64,000 bases of DNA from Sphingorhabdus_B arenilitoris (GTDB taxonomy: Bacteria > Pseudomonadota > Alphaproteobacteria > Sphingomonadales > Sphingomonadaceae). Location of the stretch: the NCBI RefSeq assembly GCF_042651485.1, contig NZ_JBHSDH010000013.1:1364001-1428000 (forward strand), read 5' to 3'. Within the stretch, counting starts at the first letter, position 1, and the number at the start of each line of letters is the position of its first letter. The position numbers were made by a program, and so were the translations under genes. Positions 35,965 through 42,373 of the stretch are shown piece by piece. Under the pieces are notes generated by a model. It made no database searches. It saw nothing but the letters and a program-made list of their open reading frames with translations, and was not told the DNA's origin.

Positions 35965-37665
35965 TCATCCTGTCACCGTCAGATTATAACATGCGTTGTC
36001 GCCCGTTGGATCGCCGTTTATATTCACAAAGCTTGCGACCGCGATGATAAAGTTACCGGCGGGAAGGGACAATGTCTGCGTTTCCGATGTACCAGCACTA
36101 ACATCCCGGCGCGTCACCTGCACACCACGGTTAAAAATCTGAAACAGCGGATCGGTGGTGGCCGCATTTGGACCGCTGGAGGCCGTGACGGTTACTGTCA
36201 CATTTCGGGCGGTCGGGTTATTCAACCTGGCAAAATCATAATTGCCCAGCCGATTTCTGGTGCCAGCCGCATTTGTCGAACACACCGTCACTGGCCCGCC
36301 GCCGACGGAGACATTTTTATAGAAGGGCAGAATGGCTGCAATGCCGCCATTATTTGTCTCACCTGACATATCGGCATTGCGGCTGCCGATTGACTGCTGT
36401 GCTATCAAAGCGTCGAGGGAGCCTCCGCTGACCCCGGGTTGGGCCGACAAGGCGCCCAAATAGCTGTGCAGGTTGGTTATTAACGGAGTGCTCTGATAAT
36501 CGGCACTGCGAAATGCCCGGTAAATGGGGCCAAAGCCTGCCGAGATATTGTCCGAGCCGTCTGAATTGCTGTCATAGACGTCATACAGGATGGACCCTAC
36601 TGAACCTTCGTTAAACCATCCGGTTGGGCTGTAGGTATTATCTTCGACATTTACCTCAAAACCGTTGGCCTGCCGCGCGCCAAAACTATCTCGATATTCA
36701 GGATCGTCTAAGATCATCCCGGAAAATGCGTTGCCAAATCCTTCACCAAAGGCCAGCCGCGGGTCCAGCGCAAAGCTGTCATTGTGACTACCGCCGATCG
36801 AATCGGAACGGGACAAAGTATTTTCGAAATAATGGCCAAATTCATGCACGATAACATGGGCATCATATTCATCTGAATCATTATCAGCCGCGCCAAGAAT
36901 AGAAATTAACGGCCCCGGAAACCCAGCCTGCCCGGTATCCGAGAAAAAGGATGTTCCAACATCCCCATTGGCGAAATCGCCGCTCGCAGGGCGGTTATTC
37001 ACGCTCCAATAAATATCGAGCGGGGTGAACGCGACGCTGCTGTCCACGGCGATGATGTCGCGAACAGCTTCAAAGACCGAATCCGAAATGGCAAACGGCC
37101 CGGCCGCCCGTGTTCCGGTATAGGATGTGCCGCCCCAGCCGGATGCTGCATTCAAGTTGCGGGTCGAATTGGCACTACCCGAAGTTGTTAGGCTACCCGC
37201 CAGAATATATGGCGCACGGTTATTGGTATTATCGAGAATTTCTATATTGTAAGTCGCGCCGCTGGTGCTGAGCAATTGCGCCCGAACGCGAACGCGAACC
37301 TGCGTACCGGCGGGCACCGATAGGCTGTATCGTCCCGTCAAATCGGTCGAACCTGTCGCGATAATGGTGCCAGCCGCGTCGGCGGCTTCGACGACATGAT
37401 TGCGGATTGGCGACTGAACGATGGCGTTATAATTTAGCGCATTGGTAACAGCGCTGTGCGGGACCCGGTCAAAGGTCGCAACCCCCGAAATAGTAACATT
37501 GCCAGTAGGAGGCGGTGGTGGGGGCGGAGGTGGCGGTGGTGGGGGCGGAGGTGGCGGCACAGCAACTGGAGGCGTTGAACCACTCCCACCGCCTCCGCCG
37601 CAGCCTGCCACAGCGGCCGCAGCCAAGCACAAATAAATTATCGGCTTGTTATTTTTCCCCAACAT
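35965..37665 (-). CDS. Lipoprotein zinc metalloprotease-like protein (HExxH)
   Basis: The 566-residue product has a lipobox AAAAVAGC, a Gly stretch, and a 17-residue Pro run coded by a 21-base repeat present twice. A carboxypeptidase-regulatory-like beta domain follows (TISGVATFD ... GRYSLSVPAGTQVRVRVRAQ). The catalytic region near residue 273 reads AHVIVHEFGHYFENT, a classical HExxH zinc site. The downstream Glu ligand is probably in FGEGFGNAFSGM about 30 residues later (gluzincin arrangement). The C-terminal 100 residues look like a pre-peptidase-type beta domain. Substrate unknown. The ATG at 37665 has GAGGG at 8 bases. Confidence 0.72.
   Translation of the reverse strand: MLGKNNKPIIYLCLAAAAVAGCGGGGGSGSTPPVAVPPPPPPPPPPPPPPPPPTGNVTISGVATFDRVPHSAVTNALNYNAIVQSPIRNHVVEAADAAGTIIATGSTDLTGRYSLSVPAGTQVRVRVRAQLLSTSGATYNIEILDNTNNRAPYILAGSLTTSGSANSTRNLNAASGWGGTSYTGTRAAGPFAISDSVFEAVRDIIAVDSSVAFTPLDIYWSVNNRPASGDFANGDVGTSFFSDTGQAGFPGPLISILGAADNDSDEYDAHVIVHEFGHYFENTLSRSDSIGGSHNDSFALDPRLAFGEGFGNAFSGMILDDPEYRDSFGARQANGFEVNVEDNTYSPTGWFNEGSVGSILYDVYDSNSDGSDNISAGFGPIYRAFRSADYQSTPLITNLHSYLGALSAQPGVSGGSLDALIAQQSIGSRNADMSGETNNGGIAAILPFYKNVSVGGGPVTVCSTNAAGTRNRLGNYDFARLNNPTARNVTVTVTASSGPNAATTDPLFQIFNRGVQVTRRDVSAGTSETQTLSLPAGNFIIAVASFVNINGDPTGDNACYNLTVTG
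37507..37556. repeat. 21-bp in-frame tandem repeat coding poly-proline
   Basis: A 21-base unit occurs twice without a mismatch (37511-37531 and 37532-37552) inside the metalloprotease gene and codes for Pro on the minus strand. Length change by slippage would keep the frame. Confidence 0.7.
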
Positions 37666-37746
37666 ACAACGACCCTCTTTTGCGTTTGACGGCAGCGTAA
37701 ATGCCAACACTGTTTCGAACAAGAGTAATTATCGCGAGGATATAAG

Positions 37747-38301
37747 TTAGATTTTGTTTTTGTCCGATATAGTCATCGCGGGAACAGCCCTTGCCGCGTC
37801 TTCGGGCGTGATGCCCGGCGGCGGTGCAGCGGCTGGGGCGCGGGCCTCACCCCGGGCAATCCGCGCGGCTTGCTTTATCGCATCGCGCAGCCGGGGATAT
37901 ACACCGCAGCGGCAGATATTCGTTATGGCCGCGTCTATATCCGCATCCACTGGATTGGGATTGGATTTGAGCAATGCCTGCGCCGCCATCACGATGCCGG
38001 GCGTGCAAAATCCGCACTGGATCGCGCCCGATGCCACCATTGCCTGCTGCACCGGATGGCTCCGGTCACGGCTTAAGCCCTCGATCGTTGTTACAAACCG
38101 CCCCTCGGCTTCGGCAATAGTGACAAGGCAGCTTCGGATTGCTTCGCCGTCAATATCCACCATGCAAGCACCGCAATCACCCGCGCCGCATCCAAATTTG
38201 GTGCCGGTTAAATTGGCGGCATCGCGAAGCGCCCATAAAAGCGGCGTTTGCGGATCCATGTTGAATTGCACCGGGCGTTCATTGACAGTGAATTTGGTCA
38301 T
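37747..38301 (-). CDS. (2Fe-2S)-binding small subunit of a xanthine-dehydrogenase-family oxidoreductase (IorA-like)
   Basis: The 184-residue protein has a plant-type ferredoxin cluster motif (GTKFGCGAGDCGACMVDIDG) and a second 2Fe-2S domain (QCGFCTPGIVMAAQALL and ITNICRCGVYPRLRDAI). This is the small subunit of molybdenum hydroxylases such as isoquinoline 1-oxidoreductase. The molybdopterin large subunit that normally follows is absent; the next gene is the unrelated metalloprotease. The C-terminal 30 residues are an extra Ala/Pro-rich tail. The ATG at 38301 is chosen because MTKFTVNERPV is the family start. Confidence 0.88.
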   Translation of the reverse strand: MTKFTVNERPVQFNMDPQTPLLWALRDAANLTGTKFGCGAGDCGACMVDIDGEAIRSCLVTIAEAEGRFVTTIEGLSRDRSHPVQQAMVASGAIQCGFCTPGIVMAAQALLKSNPNPVDADIDAAITNICRCGVYPRLRDAIKQAARIARGEARAPAAAPPPGITPEDAARAVPAMTISDKNKI

Positions 38302-38399
38302 ATGGTGTATGTCGCTACAGCGGCGCAATGCGGTTGGCAAGCTGCTGCAAAACAGTCGCACTAGCCCGCCAAAGCTTGCCAAATGCGGGCTTTTCCTGC

Positions 38400-38482
38400 T
38401 ATAAACACTTGATATTGGTTGAGAGCGCGGTTAATGCCCCGCTCAACAGGCCGCATTTTTCGCGGCATTTTTTATTTTTTCC
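38400..38482 (+). promoter_or_regulatory. rpsU leader with intrinsic terminator (attenuator) or short RNA
   Basis: A promoter-like pair, TTGCCA (38376) and TATAAA (38400), has an 18-base spacer. The transcript would then form a hairpin at 38418-38446 (GTTGAG..CG with CGCTCAAC) and a second one, GCCGC / GCGGC (38450-38466), followed by ATTTTTTATTTTTT, a strong terminator-like tract. It lies 60 bases before rpsU, so it either attenuates rpsU or ends an independent RNA of about 70 bases. Confidence 0.5.
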
Positions 38483-38539
38483 GCAGATTTACGGGACTTT
38501 ACCACCCGCTGCACCGAATCGTTTGGAGTGAAGTTTTTT

Positions 38540-38746
38540 ATGCAAATCATGGTACGCGATAACAATGTAGACCAAGCCCTACGCGCTTTGAAAAAGAAAT
38601 TGCAGCGGGAAGGCGTTTATCGCGAGATGAAATTGCGTCGTCATTTTGAAAAGCCTTCGGAAAAGCGCGCTCGGGAAAAAGCCGCCGCTGTCCGCCGCGC
38701 CCGCAAGATGGAGCGCAAGCAGCAAGAGCGTGACGGCGTAAAGTAA
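38540..38746 (+). CDS. rpsU: 30S ribosomal protein S21
   Basis: S21 is the small basic protein of the 30S subunit involved in initiation. The 68-residue product begins MQIMVRDNNVDQALRALKKK, which fixes the ATG at 38540, and ends in an Arg/Lys/Ala-rich helix. A GTG four codons upstream is also open but lacks spacing to GGAG. A hairpin terminator follows 22 bases later. The next gene is a membrane-bound FKBP, an order common in sphingomonads. Confidence 0.96.
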   Translation: MQIMVRDNNVDQALRALKKKLQREGVYREMKLRRHFEKPSEKRAREKAAAVRRARKMERKQQERDGVK

Positions 38747-38768
38747 GCTGTCATTCTGGATAAAAAAC

Positions 38769-38797
38769 AGAGCGCCTTTGATCGGCGCTCTTTTTTT
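38769..38797 (+). terminator. Intrinsic terminator of rpsU
   Basis: The stem AGAGCGCC / GGCGCTCT around TTTGATC is followed by seven T. Confidence 0.85.
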
Positions 38798-38872
38798 GTC
38801 CGCATTCCCTGTCTATAGCTGCTGAGCATTAGCCCGGTAAACACAACCGCTTCACATAATAGGAAATAGCTC

Positions 38873-39553
38873 ATGTCCGTCACCACCGTTCCAATCCGCC
38901 CGATTGCCAAAGGCTCGCTGACCAAATATTGGGTCGGCATTGCGCTTGTCCTGATCGCGGCAGGCGCGCTGGCATGGTTCGGCACGTCGGATGTCCGCAG
39001 CAAATATCAAAGCAACGAAGCCTTTTTGGCGAGCAATGGCAAAACGTCCGGTGTAGAAACCACCAAATCGGGCCTGCAATTCCAAACCATTCGCGCAGGC
39101 GAAGGTAAATCACCCACCGATACCGATGTGACCCTGATCGCCTATAAAGGAACGCTGCGCGACGGCACCGTATTTGATCAGAATGAACAAGCGCCGCTGC
39201 CCGTCAATGGCGTGGTTCCTGGTTTTTCCGAAGCGCTTAAAAAAATGCAAAAGGGCGGCAAATATAAAGTCTGGATCCCATCGGCGCTCGGCTATGGTCC
39301 CGATGACCGGACCAACCCCCAAACCGGTGAAGTCATTATGCCGGGCGACAGCGTGTTAATCTTCGAAATTGAGCTGAAAGATTTTATCAGCCAAGAAGAG
39401 TTCCAAAAAGGCATGGCGCAGATGCGTGAACAACAAGAAGCCGCACAAAAAGCGGGCGGCGGTGCGGGCGCGGGCGCGGGCGCGAGCCAAGGTATTCCTC
39501 CGGAAATCCAAGCCCAATTAGAAGCGCAAATGCGCGGCCAGCAGGCACAATAA
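38873..39553 (+). CDS. Membrane-anchored FKBP-type peptidyl-prolyl cis-trans isomerase
   Basis: Catalyses cis-trans isomerisation of prolyl bonds, probably on exported proteins. One N-terminal membrane helix (VGIALVLIAAGALAWFGT, about residues 23-40) is followed by the FKBP domain from TKSGLQFQTIRAGEG to LIFEIELKDF. That domain includes GTVFDQNEQAPLPVNGVVPG and the loop PSALGYGPDD. The C-terminal tail is Gln/Ala/Gly-rich. 226 residues, ATG 38873. Confidence 0.92.
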   Translation: MSVTTVPIRPIAKGSLTKYWVGIALVLIAAGALAWFGTSDVRSKYQSNEAFLASNGKTSGVETTKSGLQFQTIRAGEGKSPTDTDVTLIAYKGTLRDGTVFDQNEQAPLPVNGVVPGFSEALKKMQKGGKYKVWIPSALGYGPDDRTNPQTGEVIMPGDSVLIFEIELKDFISQEEFQKGMAQMREQQEAAQKAGGGAGAGAGASQGIPPEIQAQLEAQMRGQQAQ

Positions 39554-39609
39554 TCGCGGTAGCTTATCGGCAGGGTTCGAGCAATCGCACCGGAGCTCTG
39601 ATTTACGGG

Positions 39610-39642
39610 AAGGCGCGCACTCAATTCTTCAGTGCACGCCTT
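39610..39642. terminator. Possible hairpin terminator between convergent genes
   Basis: AAGGCGCGCACT pairs with AGTGCACGCCTT with one mismatch. No long T-run follows on either strand, so termination would be weak or Rho-dependent. Confidence 0.35.
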
Positions 39643-39845
39643 ATCCTTGCATTGGCCGCGCATCCACTGTCTTTGCCAGATAATCCAATATATCCTGAGG
39701 TGCGCCGGTTTGAGTGAGCGGCTTTGGTTTCTTCTGACCCCGCATTTTTCAATATGGTCGCCAATTTTACCGGGTCATGCGGCGAAAACAACCGGACCGG
39801 CAGGGTTAGGCTATTGGGGCCCTTTGCTTTTACCCTATCGGCCAT
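39621..39845 (-). pseudogene. Possible small gene or frameshifted remnant after the GFA gene
   Basis: An ATG at 39845, 10 bases after the GFA stop, opens a 74-codon frame beginning MADRVKAKGPNSLTLPVR. After the run GGGG at about 39735-39738 the next frame reads more like protein (KKPKPLTQTGAPQDILDYLA to VDARPMQG, stop at 39641). Loss of one G would join both parts to one short protein of about 68 residues. It may be a frameshifted gene, a sequencing error, or chance. I do not recognise a family. Confidence 0.3.
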
Positions 39846-39855
39846 CTGTTATTAT

Positions 39856-40230
39856 TCACTCCTGCGGGACATTATCGGCAATGTCATAATAATCGCCCTT
39901 GTCGGCGGTGAAAATATGCACGTGCAGCTTTGTCCCCGTCGGCGGATCAAACGCGCCCATGGCAACGGCGATGCGGGGATGGTGGATAGGGTCCCAGAAC
40001 AGCACCGAGCCGCAATTTTTGCAAAAGCCACGCCGCACCTTTTCGGATGACGCATACCAGCTGATATGCTCCTGCCCCGAAATGCTAATCCGCTCCTCCG
40101 GCACATCGGTGGAGGCCCAAACATGCCCCGATTGTTTGCGGCATTGCGAACAGTGGCAGGCATCGGGCGGCGCAAGATCGCCTGCAACGGTAAAGTTAAC
40201 CGCACCGCACAGGCAGGAGCCTTTATGCAT
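39856..40230 (-). CDS. GFA (glutathione-dependent formaldehyde-activating/CENP-V) family protein
   Basis: A zinc protein of 124 residues with the GFA/CENP-V cysteine pattern: GSCLCGAVNF, ACHCSQCRKQSG and FCKNCGSVLFW. Despite the family name, most members lack proven formaldehyde chemistry. Its start lies 8 bases inside the end of the fumarase gene, so it is translationally coupled to it. Confidence 0.88.
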   Translation of the reverse strand: MHKGSCLCGAVNFTVAGDLAPPDACHCSQCRKQSGHVWASTDVPEERISISGQEHISWYASSEKVRRGFCKNCGSVLFWDPIHHPRIAVAMGAFDPPTGTKLHVHIFTADKGDYYDIADNVPQE

Positions 40231-41746
40231 CGCTCAACAAACCCTCATCGGCGATCTTCTTCTGCCACATCGCGGGCGCGAGTTGGTGCACATTATGGCC
40301 TTCGCTATCGACCGCGACCGTGACAGGGAAATCCTGCACTTCAAATTCGTAAATCGCCTCCATGCCCAAATCTTCGAAACCGACGACCTTGCTGCCCTTG
40401 ATCGCGCGGGACACGAGGTAAGCCGCCCCGCCGACCGCCATCAAATAGGCGCTTTTGCCTTCGCGGATTGCATTTGTCGCGTCTGGCCCGCGTTCGGCCT
40501 TACCCACCATCGCCAACAGGCCTTGATCCAGCATCATGCGCGTGAATTTGTCCATCCGTGTCGCCGTGGTGGGACCAGCAGGACCGACGATTTCCTCGCC
40601 CACCGGGTCAACCGGGCCGACATAGTAAATCACTCGGCCCTTGAACGAAACGGGCAAATCCTCCCCTTTGGCCAGCATATCGGCAATGCGTTTATGCGCA
40701 GCATCGCGTCCGGTAAGCATTTTTCCCGACAGAAGCAGCCGGTCGCCCTGTTTCCAGCTTTGCACTTCTGCACGGGTCAGAATGTCGAGATTGACCCGCT
40801 TTGCACTGGCATCGGGTGTCCAATGCACATCGGGCCATTGTGATAGGTCTGGCTGTTCCAGATACGCAGGGCCGCTGCCGTCCAGCGTGAAATGCGCGTG
40901 GCGCGTGGCGGCGCAATTGGGGATCATCGCCACGGGCTTATTCGCCGCATGGCAGGGGTAATCGAGGATTTTGACATCCAATATGGTGGACAGCCCGCCC
41001 AGCCCCTGCGCGCCCACACCCATCGCATTGACGGCGTCAAAGATGTCGATGCGCAGCTGTTCCAGATCATTTTTCGCGCCGCGTGCTTTTAATTGGCCCA
41101 TATCAATCGGCTGCATCAGGCTTTCTTTGGCCAGCCGCATGGAATGTTCGGCCGTGCCGCCAATGCCAATTCCCAACATTCCGGGCGGGCACCAACCTGC
41201 GCCCATTTGTGGGATCATTTCCTTCACCCATTCCACGATATTATCGGACGGGTTCATCATCTTAAATTTGCTCTTCGCCTCGCTACCGCCGCCCTTTGCT
41301 GCGACATCGATGCTGACGGTTTGTCCGGGCACCATTTCCACCGACAAAACCGACGGCGTATTGTCCTTGGTGTTGCGGCGGGTAAAGGCAGGGTCCGCCA
41401 AAACGGACGCGCGCAGTTTATTTTCGGGGTGCAGATACGCGCGGCGCACCCCATCATCGACTATATCCTGCAAGCTGCGCGACCGATTGTCGAGCTGACA
41501 ATCCATACCCCATTTGATGAAGACATTGACGATACCGGTATCCTGACAGATCGGCCGGTGGCCTTCGGCGCACATCCGGCTGTTGGTCAAAATCTGCGCT
41601 ATAGCATCTTTTGCCGCAGGGCCTTGTTCCGCCTCATACGCCTCGCCTAACGCGCGAATATAATCCATCGGGTGATAATAGCTGATAAATTGCAGCGCAT
41701 CGGCGATGCTTTCAATCAGGTCGGATTCGGTGATGGTGACGGTCAT
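40223..41746 (-). CDS. Fumarate hydratase, class I (4Fe-4S)
   Basis: Interconverts fumarate and malate in the TCA cycle using an oxygen-sensitive 4Fe-4S cluster. The 507-residue product matches the two-domain class I enzyme. The first cluster Cys is in HRPICQDTGIVNVFIKWG. GAGWCPPGMLGIGIGGTAEH and LDYPCHAANKPVAMIPNCAA follow, and the beta domain has GPVDPVGEEIVGPAGPTTA near the C-terminus. The upstream region is shared with the divergent nrdA gene. Confidence 0.94.
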   Translation of the reverse strand: MTVTITESDLIESIADALQFISYYHPMDYIRALGEAYEAEQGPAAKDAIAQILTNSRMCAEGHRPICQDTGIVNVFIKWGMDCQLDNRSRSLQDIVDDGVRRAYLHPENKLRASVLADPAFTRRNTKDNTPSVLSVEMVPGQTVSIDVAAKGGGSEAKSKFKMMNPSDNIVEWVKEMIPQMGAGWCPPGMLGIGIGGTAEHSMRLAKESLMQPIDMGQLKARGAKNDLEQLRIDIFDAVNAMGVGAQGLGGLSTILDVKILDYPCHAANKPVAMIPNCAATRHAHFTLDGSGPAYLEQPDLSQWPDVHWTPDASAKRVNLDILTRAEVQSWKQGDRLLLSGKMLTGRDAAHKRIADMLAKGEDLPVSFKGRVIYYVGPVDPVGEEIVGPAGPTTATRMDKFTRMMLDQGLLAMVGKAERGPDATNAIREGKSAYLMAVGGAAYLVSRAIKGSKVVGFEDLGMEAIYEFEVQDFPVTVAVDSEGHNVHQLAPAMWQKKIADEGLLSDA

Positions 41747-42373
41747 GAACGGGCCTTCAAATTAGGAGAGTCGGTTGCCCACTGTCATATCAATCGCGGC
41801 GACCTTGTCCAGAATTTGAATTTTCCACAGATAAATTCCAGATTGCCGGATAAGGTTAGATCCGAAACAGCCGTCCCCCATATTTAGTAGGCATTGTGCG
41901 TGCAAGCGGCCATGGACGGTGGGCTGGGCCGAAAAAATTCATTATCTCCGTTTTGGGCCTTGCATATCGTTGCAGCCATAGAAACTCCACGCGTCGCTGC
42001 ACTGCAACATAAATTTGTCTGCGATGAGTGGAATCAGAATAGCGACGAACCGAATGGTGAATTAACCATTTACCCTCTTGCGTTTCAAAATGAATGAGGC
42101 ACTATAGGTAGCGGTTGGCCACAGGGGGCATACCTACAAATTGTGTTATAGCGCTGCAGAAGGTGATTCTGTAGTCAAGCAAATATTCCCGTTGATAAGT
42201 GTGGGAAAACATAATTTTGATGCTTCCTGGGCTCGGAAATATGGTAACAGGAGTGTTCGCACTCCGAGTCGAACAAGTAGCGAACATCGCCTTGTCCGAC
42301 AGGGTCAGAGCAGCGTTGTCCGTTTACCGGACATGCGCCGCCAGAAAAACGGCATTAGGGGAGCGCAAAGAAA
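41747..42373. promoter_or_regulatory. Long divergent control region between fumarase and nrdA, with structured nrdA leader
   Basis: This 627-base stretch has no convincing gene; a 67-codon frame at 41894 has no support. It holds a TTAACCAT motif (42062-42069) and three GANTC sites (42031, 42165, 42266). One DnaA-box-like TTTTCCACA is at 41821. Two weak NrdR-box-like sites (CACTATAGGTAG at 42100 and TTGTGTTATAGCG at 42141) lie about four helical turns apart. Near nrdA come three hairpins in a row: GGAGTG-TTCG-CACTCC (42250-42265), TGTCCG/CGGACA (42317-42333) and GCCG/CGGC (42336-42352). The hairpins are clear; the protein sites are tentative. Confidence 0.4.

Noticed and set aside
41894..42097. 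67-codon gene upstream of nrdA
   Set aside because: No ribosome binding site, no recognisable motif, and it overlaps the putative control sites.
42099..42155. Firm NrdR boxes
   Set aside because: Only partial matches to the NrdR palindrome; kept as a tentative remark in the region entry and not called as sites.
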